Of a DNA stretch of 64,000 nt, positions 35,999-45,870 are shown one piece after another; within the stretch, counting starts at the first letter, position 1; each line of letters starts with the position of its first letter. The notes under the pieces were generated by a model. It was given only the letters and a program-made list of their open reading frames with translations, searched no databases and was not told the origin of the DNA. A program made the translations under genes and the position numbers. Source of the stretch: Flavobacteriales bacterium (lineage in GTDB: Bacteria; Bacteroidota; Bacteroidia; Flavobacteriales; Weeksellaceae); contig JACJZS010000004.1 in NCBI GenBank assembly GCA_020635515.1, positions 1-64,000 on the forward strand, read 5' to 3'.

Positions 35999-38900
35999 TT
36001 ACTTATTGATAAGTATTTTCTTAGATAAAACTTCATTTCCGTCTGTAACTTTAATGATATGCAATCCGTTTACCGTTGAAACTTCGTTAAGGTTTATTAC
36101 TTTGTGGTATCCATCTGCGTAATTACCATTTTCATTATACACAAGTGAACCATTTACGTTATAAATTGCTACTTGCACTGATTTAGTTCCATAGAAAGGA
36201 TAATTAATTTTCACAAATTCACTTGCAGGAGAAGGAGCAACAGTAAATTCTCCTCCTTCTTGAGAAACTGATAAAGACTCTGATTTTCTCGCACTTGGAG
36301 CTGAAGTTGTTCTTGAAACTAAAACACCATTATTAAATTCAAACCAAGTATCTTGGGTAATGTTTAATTGATCCGCAGTTTGTACTCCTCCGATGATGAA
36401 TAAACATCCTAAATTTTGACTAGTAGAAGGAACTTCATATACTGAATATCCATAACTATTTGACGGAGTAACTACTGGTAAATTATTTGGCCAATTTGAA
36501 GTATTAGTAATAGCTACATCTTGCCCACTAGATCTATCCCAAACATGAATTTTTGGTAATTGAGCTGGTGGAACTCCTAAAGTTTTAATATAGATTTTAA
36601 TATTAGAAGATACAGCATCAAAAGTTAAAGTTTCAGAAACTCCTACGTAGTTAGAGTTGTCTCCGTATACAGGGTAAGAAATAGCTCTTACAGTAGTATT
36701 AGCAGAAACTTGAATAGTTTTAGAAGCAGTAAAAGATTGAGCAGTAGCACTAGTTTTAGGATCAGAACCATCAGTAGTATATTTGTCTACATAAGAACAA
36801 CCTCCACATCCTTGAGTTCTAGCAATAGTTACATTAACAGTAGTACCTGCAGAATAGTTTCCATTTGCATTTGGCTGTACATCTTTAGTGATTTCTACTA
36901 TTGAAATTGGTTGAGGGGCATCAGGATTAGTATCAGTAACAGAAACTAAATTACCATTAGCATCTAGTAAAATATATTTATCAGAAGTATAGTATTTAAA
37001 ATCAACGGTTTGTTTATCTGTATATTTAAATAAACATCCGTATTCAGCTGCTTCAAAAGTATATGTAGACCATCCATTATTTACGGTTGTTGTTGTTGAA
37101 GGTAAATTATTTGGCCAGTTAGATGTATTGGTGATTGCAATATCTTGTCCATTTTCTTTTTTCCAAACATGGATTTTAGGATTAGAACCATTCCATGATT
37201 GTCTTTTTACATAAACTACTTTCCCTGTATTTGTAGGAGCTACAAAAGGATAGTGAATAGGAGTTGAAGCAATGCTGTATCCCGTAACTTTATTATAACG
37301 TAAAACATAAATTGTCTTATACGCTGGCACATCTGAAGTTACAGTAAAAGCTCCCGTGTATTTTATGGCATTTTGACTATTTGTCCCAATATTTGCAGGA
37401 TTCACAGCATTTTCATCTGTAGAATAGTAAATTTCCCAATCAGAAGAAGCAGTACTGTCATAACTTAGCGTTGTAGTCACAACAGTTCCTACATAAAAAT
37501 CTCCACTAGGTTCATTGTATGAAGGAGTTAAATCGAAAGATACACTAGGAACAGGCTGTACTTGTTCAAAAGTTAAAGTTTCAGAAACTCCTACGTAGTT
37601 AGAGTTATCTCCGTATACAGGGTAAGAAATAGCTCTTACAGTAGTATTAGAAGAAACTTGAATAGTTTTTGAAGCAGTAAAAGATTGAGCAGTAGTACTA
37701 GTTTTAGGATCAGAACCATCAGTAGTATATTTATCTACATAAGAACATCCTCCACATCCTTGAGTTCTAGCAATAGTTACATTAACAGCAGTACCTGCAG
37801 AATAGTTTCCATTTGTATTTGGTTGTAAATCTTTAGTAATTGTAACAATAGAAACTGGTTGAGGTGTATCTGCAAATATAAATGTTTTAGAATTTTCAAT
37901 ATATTGTGAATTATCTCCATATAATGGGTATGATATGGCTCTCACTGTAGTAGTAGAAGTAATTTCTATAGTTTTCAATGAACCAAAATCTATCGCAGTA
38001 GAACTAGTTCTCGGATCAGAACCATCAATTGTATATAAATTTATAGCTGGGCAATAACATGTATACCTTTCAGTATTTACTATTTTAACATTTATTTTAT
38101 CCCCTTCTAAATATTTACCTTCTAAATTTGGCTCTTTATCTGATGTAATTTCAACTAATGTAGACGGTTGTGATTTAAATTTAATGATACTACTTTTTGT
38201 ATTAGACCACACCCTTCTATAACCTCCAAGTTTAATATCATATAAATTCATAGATAAAGTAGACTTAAAAACCGTGGTCTTAGTTATAGGGATTGTAGGC
38301 AACGGATTGGTTCTATTACGAATATATTTACCATAGTATATTCTAGTTGGGCTTATTTCTGGGTTTGTACCATCAGTAGTATAATAATACTCCCCCGTTT
38401 CACAATCTATTGAGCTACTTCCTATACTTACATCTGCAGTACTCCCATCTAAATAAAATCCTTGTGATGCTTGATGATTATCAATTGAATTTGCCGTATT
38501 TTCAATAAAACCTTCATGATAAGTTTCTCCATCTTCATACACAAATGATATATACCCAGCATGAGCTAACCTTAAAACGGGTAATCCATCTTTATAACCA
38601 TCTACAACACTAACAGTTAATCTTCTATGAAACCTAACATCAAAAGGGTTTTGATATTTTTCTCCATTTATAACCCCCGCTTCAATAACTTCAGGAACAG
38701 TTCCATCTAAAGTAAAATACATTTCTTTACCTTCAATATGAGATAGTGAGACCTCTACAGTAGTATCTGCTAAGAATCTCCCATCTTTATAAGGTTCCGT
38801 GTTTGTAGTAACTATAACTTCAGAAACATCAAAAGTTAAAGTTTCAGAAACTCCTATGTAATTAGAGTTATCTCCATATACTGGATAAGAAATAGCTCTT

Positions 38901-39823
38901 ACAGTAGTATCAGAAGAAACTTGAATAGAAGTAGAAGCATTGAATGAAATAGCAGTAGCACTAGTTTTAGGATCAGAACCATCAGTAGTATATTTATCTA
39001 CATAAGAACATCCTCCACATCCTTGAGTTCTAGCAATAGTTACATTAACAGCAGTACCTGCAGAATAGTTTCCATTCGCATTTGGTTGTACATTCTTGGT
39101 AATTGTTACTATTGAAATAGGATTAGAACAGTTTTCAAAAGTATACGTTTTTGTAAACTCTTCAGAATAAGGAGCTCCACCGTATTGAGCTTCCTCCACG
39201 GCTCTAACAGTAGTGGTAGAAGTAACATCTATTCCTGTAACTGTTTCTCCTGTAGAAGACCCCATTACTAATAATTGATAAGTAGAGCTTGTTTTAGGAT
39301 CAGATCCATCAGTAGTATATCTTACATATCTGTTGTAAGGATTTCCACTAGTAGAAAACTTAACATTTAAAGTAGTTCCATCACAATATTTTCCATTAGA
39401 ATTTGCAGTAGCACTTTCGATAGGAGTTAAGATAATAGGAGTAGTCGCTTCAGGACTTGTTTCTGTTACAGAAACTTTATTCCCACTCGCATCTAAAAGC
39501 ACATAAATAGTATTCCAATTGTAATACTTAAAATCTTGTGTTTGTTTATCAGGATATACAAATAAACATCCAAGAGAAGTTCCATTTACGTTATACTTAC
39601 TCCAACCATTAGAAGTTATCGTAGTTTGAGGTAAATTATTTGGCCAGTTAGACGTGTTAGTTAAAGGAACATCTGCTCCCGAAGCGTTCGTCCAAACATG
39701 GATTTTAGGATTAGAACCATTCCAACCCTGTCTTTTTACATAGATATCTACCGCCTGTAGATACAGTAATCCTGCTACAAAAAAAGCAAGCAAGGATACA
39801 AAAAATCTAGATTTTAGTTTCAT
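35999..39823 (-). CDS. T9SS-secreted protein with CBM26-like modules and chitobiase/hexosaminidase-type repeats
   Basis: 1274 residues. Signal peptide 1-24. Three modules resembling starch-binding CBM26 lie at about 26-121, 870-967 and 1075-1175, each with PKIHVW, NTSNWPNNLP and a GCLF strand. Between them are about seven beta-sandwich repeats of the CHB_HEX_C type, marked by YTTDGSDPKTS and TTVRAISYPVYGDNS. A type A T9SS C-terminal sorting domain (about 1185-1274) begins VAPSPASEFVKINYP and ends SKKILINK. No catalytic domain is seen, so it is likely a cell-surface glycan-binding or adhesive protein. Three repeat copies are almost identical in DNA. Glycan specificity is inference; starch is suggested by the CBM26 resemblance and the two amylase-type genes nearby. 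Confidence 0.82.
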   Translation of the reverse strand: MKLKSRFFVSLLAFFVAGLLYLQAVDIYVKRQGWNGSNPKIHVWTNASGADVPLTNTSNWPNNLPQTTITSNGWSKYNVNGTSLGCLFVYPDKQTQDFKYYNWNTIYVLLDASGNKVSVTETSPEATTPIILTPIESATANSNGKYCDGTTLNVKFSTSGNPYNRYVRYTTDGSDPKTSSTYQLLVMGSSTGETVTGIDVTSTTTVRAVEEAQYGGAPYSEEFTKTYTFENCSNPISIVTITKNVQPNANGNYSAGTAVNVTIARTQGCGGCSYVDKYTTDGSDPKTSATAISFNASTSIQVSSDTTVRAISYPVYGDNSNYIGVSETLTFDVSEVIVTTNTEPYKDGRFLADTTVEVSLSHIEGKEMYFTLDGTVPEVIEAGVINGEKYQNPFDVRFHRRLTVSVVDGYKDGLPVLRLAHAGYISFVYEDGETYHEGFIENTANSIDNHQASQGFYLDGSTADVSIGSSSIDCETGEYYYTTDGTNPEISPTRIYYGKYIRNRTNPLPTIPITKTTVFKSTLSMNLYDIKLGGYRRVWSNTKSSIIKFKSQPSTLVEITSDKEPNLEGKYLEGDKINVKIVNTERYTCYCPAINLYTIDGSDPRTSSTAIDFGSLKTIEITSTTTVRAISYPLYGDNSQYIENSKTFIFADTPQPVSIVTITKDLQPNTNGNYSAGTAVNVTIARTQGCGGCSYVDKYTTDGSDPKTSTTAQSFTASKTIQVSSNTTVRAISYPVYGDNSNYVGVSETLTFEQVQPVPSVSFDLTPSYNEPSGDFYVGTVVTTTLSYDSTASSDWEIYYSTDENAVNPANIGTNSQNAIKYTGAFTVTSDVPAYKTIYVLRYNKVTGYSIASTPIHYPFVAPTNTGKVVYVKRQSWNGSNPKIHVWKKENGQDIAITNTSNWPNNLPSTTTTVNNGWSTYTFEAAEYGCLFKYTDKQTVDFKYYTSDKYILLDANGNLVSVTDTNPDAPQPISIVEITKDVQPNANGNYSAGTTVNVTIARTQGCGGCSYVDKYTTDGSDPKTSATAQSFTASKTIQVSANTTVRAISYPVYGDNSNYVGVSETLTFDAVSSNIKIYIKTLGVPPAQLPKIHVWDRSSGQDVAITNTSNWPNNLPVVTPSNSYGYSVYEVPSTSQNLGCLFIIGGVQTADQLNITQDTWFEFNNGVLVSRTTSAPSARKSESLSVSQEGGEFTVAPSPASEFVKINYPFYGTKSVQVAIYNVNGSLVYNENGNYADGYHKVINLNEVSTVNGLHIIKVTDGNEVLSKKILINK
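36620..36910 (-). repeat. Intragenic repeat unit C (residues 972-1068)
   Basis: About 290 bp, nearly identical to units at 37568-37855 and 38828-39115. It encodes one CHB_HEX_C-type domain with the segment RTQGCGGCSYVDKYTTDG. Confidence 0.85.
37568..37855 (-). repeat. Intragenic repeat unit B (residues 657-752)
   Basis: Second copy of the domain repeat; most differences from units A and C are scattered single bases. A fourth, strongly diverged relative (residues about 556-650) lies next to it and has CYCP in place of CGGC. Confidence 0.85.
38828..39115 (-). repeat. Intragenic repeat unit A (residues 237-332)
   Basis: First copy of the near-identical domain repeat in the T9SS surface protein gene, with the same CGGC pair and SYPVYGDNSNY end. 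Confidence 0.85.
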
Positions 39824-40127
39824 AGTGATTAAAATTTATTTTTAATTCTCGGAAGCAAATTTATATCATAGAACATTAATTAATGCTATGTATATTTAGG
39901 TTTTTGTACTTACAACACTTACAATATGTGTTAAAAACACTTACCTGTTATCAAAAAATCACAAAACAATGCAATTATTTATCATTTTAACAAAAAAAAG
40001 ACACTTAAAATTAAATAAAAATCAAAGAAACCATATATGTTAAAATTATGTTAAAAATAACAAAGGTAACTTCAATTAGGTAGTTTTACTTTCAAAACCC
40101 TATATTTGTAATCATAACAATGGAATA
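39824..40127. other. Divergent intergenic region, no gene seen
   Basis: 304 AT-rich bases between the surface protein gene and the LysE-type gene. I see no reading frame or RNA. It should hold both promoters; only the plus-strand -7 element at 40101 is clear. Confidence 0.5.
40101..40108 (+). promoter_or_regulatory. -7 promoter element of the LysE-type gene
   Basis: TATATTTG fits TAnnTTTG and ends 19 bases before the ATG at 40128. Confidence 0.5.
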
Positions 40128-40787
40128 ATGATTGATGTTATTTTAGGAGGAATAGGAACAGGATTTCTTTTAAGTTTGGTTCTTATTGGTCCTGTGTTTT
40201 TTTTGCTTATAGAAACGAGCCTTACAAAAGGAATTAAGTCTGCAATCGCTCTTGATTTAGGCGTAATTGTAGCGGATATTATTTGTATTTTGGTTGCCTA
40301 TTATGGGAGTCAAGATATCAGTGGATACATAGACCAACACCCTGCTCTTTATAGAATTGGTGGGTTTATTGTTGCTATTTATGGTTTATTTATACTCACC
40401 AGCAAAGGAACACGTAGAATTACACAATCAGAATTGATAACACCTAATTATTTAAAAACATTCATTAATGGCTTTTTGCTTAATTTACTAAATGTTGGTG
40501 TAGTCGCTTTTTGGATTTCTACTGTTCTGCTTATACGCACTCAATTCAACAATAATGATTATGATTTTTTAGCCTTCATGGTTGTTACATTATCTACATT
40601 TATTGGTATTGATTTGTGTAAAATCTTTCTTGCTCAACGCTTCAAGAATCAACTTACTGATAAAATAGTAACCAAAATAAAACGCATAATGGGAATAATC
40701 TTAATTATCTTTGGAATTATTTTCTTTGTAAAAAGTTACAACTTACCTTTTGTGGAAAAAATTGAAAAAAGAATACCTGGTCATTAA
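40128..40787 (+). CDS. LysE-family amino acid exporter
   Basis: 219 residues with about six membrane helices. The N-terminal GFLLSLVLIGPVFFLLIETSLTKGIKSAIALDLG is the hallmark of LysE/RhtB exporters (pro-rich helix then T..G); only its pattern is quoted here. These proteins export amino acids such as lysine, homoserine or threonine; the substrate is unknown. It is convergent with dsbD, and the two stop codons overlap. Confidence 0.85.
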   Translation: MIDVILGGIGTGFLLSLVLIGPVFFLLIETSLTKGIKSAIALDLGVIVADIICILVAYYGSQDISGYIDQHPALYRIGGFIVAIYGLFILTSKGTRRITQSELITPNYLKTFINGFLLNLLNVGVVAFWISTVLLIRTQFNNNDYDFLAFMVVTLSTFIGIDLCKIFLAQRFKNQLTDKIVTKIKRIMGIILIIFGIIFFVKSYNLPFVEKIEKRIPGH

Positions 40788-42850
40788 TTCTCTGTTCCAC
40801 ATTCCAAAAACTGCAAAAACTCCTCTTTACTTTTAACTCCCGAAATAGGATAGTTCACTACTTCTTGATTTGAATTTATAATCACATACTGCGGTTGGGA
40901 ATTAGAATTAAAATTCTCTTTCTGAAAAACAGACCACTTATCCCCTATTGTTTTTAACTTACGTTTTTTGCCGTTCTTTAAGGTTACAATTACTTGTTCG
41001 GACTTTGGAAGTTCTTCCTTGTCATCTACATACAACGAAGCAATTACGTATTGTTCAGATAATAATTTATAAACATCAGGTTCACTCCACACAAACTCCT
41101 CCATTTTTCTACAGTTTTCACAACCATAACCCGTAAAATCCAATAAAATTGGTTTTTCTAATTCCTTGCTCAATTTCAGTGCATCTTCGTAATTATGAAC
41201 ACAAGACAAACCAAGTGGACAAGATTCTTCACTAGATTTATAAATACTTAAATGTGCAGGAGGAAGAATTCCACTCAAACTCTTTAAACGAACTGTTTCA
41301 GAAGGAAAAATCCCCCAAATCAGATATCCCGAAAAACACAATACTAAAAATCCTATAAGCTTTCTAGTAATTCCTATTTTTCCATTTTTATCATCGTGAG
41401 GAAACTTAATTAAACCAAATAAATACATTGCTAATGCTGCAAAAACAAGTATCCAAATTCCAATAAAAATTTCTCTATAAATAAAATTGGTTTTTGCTAC
41501 TAAATCCGCTTTCGACAAAAACTTCAATGCCAATGCCAATTCTAAAAATCCTAACACCACTTTAAATGTAGTCATCCAACCACCTGATTTTGGTAAATCA
41601 GCAAGATAATGCGGAAATAAAGCAAAAAAGCCAAAGACAATTCCCCAAGACAATCCAAAACCTAACAATGCATAAGTCAACTGCCAAGCTCCTCCTGTAG
41701 TACTCAAAGCTCCTGCTAAAACACTTCCCAAAATAGGTCCTGTACACGAAAAAGAAACCACAACCAAAGTAAGTGCCATAAAAAATAATCCCACAAAACT
41801 TGTTGCATCTGATGCTTTATCCGATTTATTTAATACCCAACTAGGAAGTGTAATTTCGTAATACCCAAAAAAACTTAAAGCAAAAAATATAAATACCACA
41901 AAAAAGAATACATTCAACCAAATATTCGTAGAAATCTGATTAAAGATATCTGAATTAACACTTTCAAAAAGATGAAAAGGAACACTTAATAACGTAAATA
42001 TTACAAGAATTAAAAATGCGTATATCAATGCACTTTTTTTATTGTTTGATTTGGTAAAGTAGGAAATCGTAAGTGGTATCATCGGAAATACACACGGAGT
42101 TAGAAGTGCTATTATTCCTCCTAAAAATCCAAGGATAAAAAGTTTTAAATAATTTCTTTCTGACTGACTACTTTCTTTTTCTCCGCAATTTTTTATCGGT
42201 TTTTCTATATCTATACTCGAAATTATCAATGCTTTTTTATCCTCTTTTTTGGTAGCAGAATCTAATACCACAGCATTCTGTAAAGTATCTCCTTTCAAAG
42301 AGTCATGTTGAATCTCTTTTTTTATATCACTTGAAATTATAACAGAATCTTTATCGCCCTTTTTATCTTTATCATCTATCTTCTTTGGTTCTTTTTCTTT
42401 GGGAACAATATTTAACTCTACAATTTCTGACTCTGGAGCAAGACACTGTTCATCATTACAAACTTGATAGTAAAAGTTAGCACTTATCTTTGTTTTTTTA
42501 TTTTCTTTTAGTTTAAATTTCTGAGTATAAACTACTTTTTTTGAATAATACTTTAAATTTGTTTCAAAAACTTCGCTGTATACTTCTTTTAACTTACCTA
42601 CTTCTTTGATCTTTCCGATTAATTCTAGGTTTTTATTTTCTTCGAAAGTAATTTCGGTTGGGATTCCAGAATCAGGACTTAAATCTTTTGAGTATAAATG
42701 CCACGGTTCTGCAATGGTTGCCGTATAATTTGCTTGGTATTCACCTTCTTTTAATTCCTTTATTTCTCCTTTCCATTTTACAGGAGAAACGATTTGAGAA
42801 AACATCAACGATGTTACCAAAAAAAAGAATGCTAAAACGATTTTTTTCAT
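40784..42850 (-). CDS. dsbD: Thiol:disulfide interchange protein DsbD
   Basis: Carries reducing power from cytoplasmic thioredoxin across the inner membrane to periplasmic thiol proteins. Signal peptide 1-18. The N-terminal alpha domain has the cysteine pair C131/C136 (CNDEQC). The eight-helix beta domain has C253 (TPCVFPM) and C369 (SFSCTGP). The C-terminal thioredoxin-like gamma domain has C577/C580 (YGCENC). A charged linker rich in K, D and S (about 150-215) separates the first two domains. Length 688 is slightly long because of it. All three redox pairs are intact. Confidence 0.93.
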   Translation of the reverse strand: MKKIVLAFFFLVTSLMFSQIVSPVKWKGEIKELKEGEYQANYTATIAEPWHLYSKDLSPDSGIPTEITFEENKNLELIGKIKEVGKLKEVYSEVFETNLKYYSKKVVYTQKFKLKENKKTKISANFYYQVCNDEQCLAPESEIVELNIVPKEKEPKKIDDKDKKGDKDSVIISSDIKKEIQHDSLKGDTLQNAVVLDSATKKEDKKALIISSIDIEKPIKNCGEKESSQSERNYLKLFILGFLGGIIALLTPCVFPMIPLTISYFTKSNNKKSALIYAFLILVIFTLLSVPFHLFESVNSDIFNQISTNIWLNVFFFVVFIFFALSFFGYYEITLPSWVLNKSDKASDATSFVGLFFMALTLVVVSFSCTGPILGSVLAGALSTTGGAWQLTYALLGFGLSWGIVFGFFALFPHYLADLPKSGGWMTTFKVVLGFLELALALKFLSKADLVAKTNFIYREIFIGIWILVFAALAMYLFGLIKFPHDDKNGKIGITRKLIGFLVLCFSGYLIWGIFPSETVRLKSLSGILPPAHLSIYKSSEESCPLGLSCVHNYEDALKLSKELEKPILLDFTGYGCENCRKMEEFVWSEPDVYKLLSEQYVIASLYVDDKEELPKSEQVIVTLKNGKKRKLKTIGDKWSVFQKENFNSNSQPQYVIINSNQEVVNYPISGVKSKEEFLQFLECGTEN

Positions 42851-43002
42851 TTTTAACTTTTAAGTCTCACAAAGATATAGCAACTTTAGTTATCTCAAAA
42901 GCGTCTAAAAGTTAATAAAAACATAAAAAAAACAACAATTTAGATACTTTTAACATTGTAGAACCTGTATTCTAAATCATTCTTATTCTATATTAGCTCT
43001 AC

Positions 43003-43638
43003 TTAGTATTTCCTTTCAAAATCCCATTCATCAAAAAATTGCTTTAAGTAACTTTCCATAAACAAATGGCGTTCTTCTGCTATTTTTTTTGCTGTTTCTG
43101 TATTCATTAGGTGTTTAAGTTTAAGTAACTTATCATAAAAATGATGAATCGTTGTATTTCTTTTTTGTTTGTATTCTTCTACACTTTTAGAATCTTGAAA
43201 CTCTTTAGTTCCATCGTAAATCAAGCTATTCTTACTTCCTCCATATGCAAAAGTTCTTGCAATCCCGATTGCTCCTATTGCATCTAATCTATCCGCATCT
43301 TGTACAATTTTTGCTTCTATACTCGTTGGTTTTTCATTAAATCCTCCTTTATACGAAACTTGATTCACAATCGCTATAATTCTTTCCGTGTAATGAAAGT
43401 GTTCGGAATTTAATTCACAAAATTCTGTAATCAACTCTTCAGTTCTATCAATTCCGTTATGCAGTTTATAGTCTCCTACATCATGCAACCAAGCGGAAAG
43501 TTGTATTAGTTTGATGTCTCCTCCTTCTTTTTTAGCAATATATTCTGCCATTTTTACCACTCTACACACATGAAACATTTCATGTCCTGTCTTATCATTT
43601 TTTTGGTACTTTTCTACAAACTCTTTAACCTTATCCAT
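43003..43638 (-). CDS. HD-domain phosphohydrolase (YedJ-like)
   Basis: 211 residues with the metal-binding HD pattern: H23 (MFHVCRV), H52-D53 (WLHDVGD) and D114 (QDADRLDAIG). QDADRLDAIGAIGIAR is typical of the YedJ/YpgQ-type branch, which hydrolyses nucleotides. The precise substrate is unknown. The start overlaps the end of the histidine kinase gene by eight bases, so the two are co-translated. Confidence 0.85.
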   Translation of the reverse strand: MDKVKEFVEKYQKNDKTGHEMFHVCRVVKMAEYIAKKEGGDIKLIQLSAWLHDVGDYKLHNGIDRTEELITEFCELNSEHFHYTERIIAIVNQVSYKGGFNEKPTSIEAKIVQDADRLDAIGAIGIARTFAYGGSKNSLIYDGTKEFQDSKSVEEYKQKRNTTIHHFYDKLLKLKHLMNTETAKKIAEERHLFMESYLKQFFDEWDFERKY

Positions 43639-44785
43639 TTTTACTAAATTCTATTCTAAAAGTAGTTCCTTTATTTGGAATGCTTTTTAATACATATATC
43701 TTTCCGTTGTGGTATTTTTCAATAATTCGTTTTGCTAACGAAAGACCTAATCCCCAACCTCTCTTTTTGGTAGTAAATCCAGGTTTAAATATATCATTTT
43801 TCTTCCTTAAAGAAATTCCTGAACCTGTATCTGAAACATCTATCAAATAATTTTGTTGATTTTCTTCTACTTTCACTGTTATTTCTCCTTTTGACTTCAT
43901 GGCATCTACTGCATTTTTCATTAAGTTTTCTAAAACCCAAGACAAAAGAGCTTCATTTAATTTGATATTCGCACTTTGTAATTTACTTTCAAATTTAATC
44001 TGTACCGAACTAGAAATACGAACTCGTAGGTAATCTATTGTTTTTTGAATTACTTCTATCAAATCATTTTCTTTTAATTCTGGCTTGGAACCAATTTTAG
44101 AAAAACGTTCTGTAATTACATTAAGACGACTAATATCATGTTCCATTTCTCCAACAGCTTGCTCGTTTACGTCCTCCATTTTCAGAAGTTCCAACCAACC
44201 CATCATTGACGAAAGTGGCGTACCAATTTGATGTGCTGTTTCCTTTGCCATTCCTGCCCAAAGAAAACTTTCTTCCGTACGTTTTAAATTCTTAAAATAC
44301 CAAAGTGTAAACCATATAAAAATCGAAATAATGACAATTAAAAATATGGGATAATATTGAAGCTTATAATGCAAATCTGAATTTTTATAATAAAGAAATT
44401 GTTTTATATCTCCAAGCTCAATTGCTATTGGTTCATAAGTAGACTCCATCTCCATAATTTCTTCTTGTAATGCTTCAGAATCACTTTCTATATCTTCTGA
44501 AACATTTCTCATAAAAATCGGATTCTTATTTTTATCGGTTACTATTACTGGTACTGAATTATTTTGCTCAATTATTGAAAGTAAAAAGAACTGAAAATTA
44601 GGTTCTATTTCTATATTGCTTCCTATTATCCTCTGAGCTTCTGCCAACGTTTTTACCTTTTGCTCTTCCTCATGTTCCAACTGTTTTACCATCGTATTGG
44701 ACACATAAATTACCAACACTACCAAAAGTAATGCTACCAAAAAACCAATAAATCGAGTAACCCGAAAATTCTGATACAAATCCAC
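43631..44785 (-). CDS. Sensor histidine kinase, orphan
   Basis: 384 residues. Two membrane helices (about 11-30 and 146-163) enclose an extracytoplasmic sensor loop of about 115 residues with no recognised fold. The H-box ETAHQIGTPLSSMMG has phospho-acceptor H185. The N-box LENLMKNAVDAM and G-boxes DTGSGI and GWGLGLSLAKRIIE complete the ATPase domain. No response regulator gene is adjacent; an HD hydrolase overlaps it downstream. The accessory membrane/lipoprotein cluster ends just upstream, so a signalling link to it is possible but unproven. Confidence 0.88.
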   Translation of the reverse strand: MDLYQNFRVTRFIGFLVALLLVVLVIYVSNTMVKQLEHEEEQKVKTLAEAQRIIGSNIEIEPNFQFFLLSIIEQNNSVPVIVTDKNKNPIFMRNVSEDIESDSEALQEEIMEMESTYEPIAIELGDIKQFLYYKNSDLHYKLQYYPIFLIVIISIFIWFTLWYFKNLKRTEESFLWAGMAKETAHQIGTPLSSMMGWLELLKMEDVNEQAVGEMEHDISRLNVITERFSKIGSKPELKENDLIEVIQKTIDYLRVRISSSVQIKFESKLQSANIKLNEALLSWVLENLMKNAVDAMKSKGEITVKVEENQQNYLIDVSDTGSGISLRKKNDIFKPGFTTKKRGWGLGLSLAKRIIEKYHNGKIYVLKSIPNKGTTFRIEFSKNG

Positions 44786-44815
44786 AAATCAAATCTACAT
44801 AAAAAAATCAATAAA

Positions 44816-45037
44816 CTACCTCGAGGTATTCTCTTCGAATAAAATAGTAATGAGTATTACAAAAACTAACTCCCAAAAATGTTTTTCATAGCCGAAAAAC
44901 AACGTTTGAAAATAATTTAAAACTAAATCCCATGATAGAATTAAAAACGTACAAACAAATAATAATGGGAATACCAATAAAAATCTACTTCTCCTATTAA
45001 TCTTTGGTAATGGTTTTTCTATAACTTGGAAATTCAC
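44816..45037 (-). CDS. Small two-helix membrane protein (73 aa)
   Basis: Two hydrophobic segments (about 19-38 and 56-68) behind a basic N-terminus (KPLPKINRRSR). No family recognised. It starts six bases after the lipoprotein gene stop and is the last of the small-gene string before the histidine kinase gene. It may be part of the putative peptide locus. Confidence 0.6.
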   Translation of the reverse strand: MNFQVIEKPLPKINRRSRFLLVFPLLFVCTFLILSWDLVLNYFQTLFFGYEKHFWELVFVILITILFEENTSR

Positions 45038-45042
45038 TTTTT

Positions 45043-45540
45043 CTATTTGATTTTAAAGCTATTAAAAATTTTCTCTTGTATAGGTTTTAAACTTTTATAC
45101 TTATCATTTTCACAAATAAAAGTAATAATATATACACTATCTGTTTTAGAGTCAGGAATAAATCTTTGCACAAACTGATAATTTTTATTTGTTTTAGAAA
45201 AATCTGCATTGTGTTTAATCTCAAAATATTCTTCCGTTCTAATGGTATCCATTTCTAGTGGATATTCGGAAGATTCATATTTTATTACTTGCTCTACTTC
45301 TAACATTATCTGTTTTTCAAAACTCAACATGATAGGTTTATGCTTAATAATGTTTACATTTTCTGCAAGTTGATTTTTGTGTACTTTTTCTGAACTCACA
45401 AAAAATCCATCTTGAATAACAGGATTTAAAGACATCCACTTTTTAGGATACTGCAATTCAAAATCATACTCCTCAGAAACAGATTTATACGCATTACAAG
45501 AAATCAATAAAACACCTACAATTAGAATTAAATATCTCAT
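45043..45540 (-). CDS. Lipoprotein with PsbP/DUF1795-like pattern (copy 1)
   Basis: 165 residues. Signal peptide with lipobox LLISC (Cys about 15), so the protein is anchored in a membrane. The mature part starts with YDFELQYPKKW and ends IFNSFKIK, a pattern of PsbP-like or DUF1795 folds. The lipoprotein at 45899-46363 has the same outline (FEIEYPKNY...VNSFKLK), so they are probably diverged paralogues. The 32 bases of its 5' end recur at 45871. Function unknown; by position it might be an accessory or immunity protein of the nearby leader-peptide gene. Confidence 0.72.
   Translation of the reverse strand: MRYLILIVGVLLISCNAYKSVSEEYDFELQYPKKWMSLNPVIQDGFFVSSEKVHKNQLAENVNIIKHKPIMLSFEKQIMLEVEQVIKYESSEYPLEMDTIRTEEYFEIKHNADFSKTNKNYQFVQRFIPDSKTDSVYIITFICENDKYKSLKPIQEKIFNSFKIK
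45509..45540 (-). repeat. 5' end of lipoprotein gene, duplicated unit 1
   Basis: 32 bases covering the start and signal-peptide codons of the lipoprotein gene. They match 45871-45902 at 30 of 32 positions. Confidence 0.8.
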
Positions 45541-45598
45541 TTTCTTTTATTTTTAAACTAATGGAGAGTATAGCTTATATCTCCATTAGTTTATTTTT

Positions 45599-45856
45599 TT
45601 ATCTCAGTAATTTTGGAAAGATATAAAGTAAGCTGTATAAAATTCCAAAAATAATACCTCCTAAAAGTAAGGACTTTAAAATCAAACCTCCTAACAATAA
45701 ATAGTATTGAGTACCATTTACTAAATCATAAGAATTTAAAAATCTATTCAATACTTTTAAATAGTCTCTTAAATAGTAATTTAAAGATAGTATAAGGAAA
45801 ACGCTTATTACTATCACTAAAATAATATTCTTATAATTCTGTGAGATTTCATTCAT
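45599..45856 (-). CDS. Small two-helix membrane protein (85 aa)
   Basis: Two hydrophobic helices (about 11-28 and 51-78) separated by a loop with basic residues. Not recognised. It lies between the two related lipoprotein genes, directly after the duplicated lipoprotein 5' remnant. It may have replaced a lost lipoprotein body. Confidence 0.6.
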   Translation of the reverse strand: MNEISQNYKNIILVIVISVFLILSLNYYLRDYLKVLNRFLNSYDLVNGTQYYLLLGGLILKSLLLGGIIFGILYSLLYIFPKLLR

Positions 45857-45870
45857 AATATTTAGTCTTT

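Noticed and set aside
36620..39115. CRISPR-like or satellite repeat
   Set aside because: The repeats are about 290 bp, lie in frame within one gene and encode protein domains.
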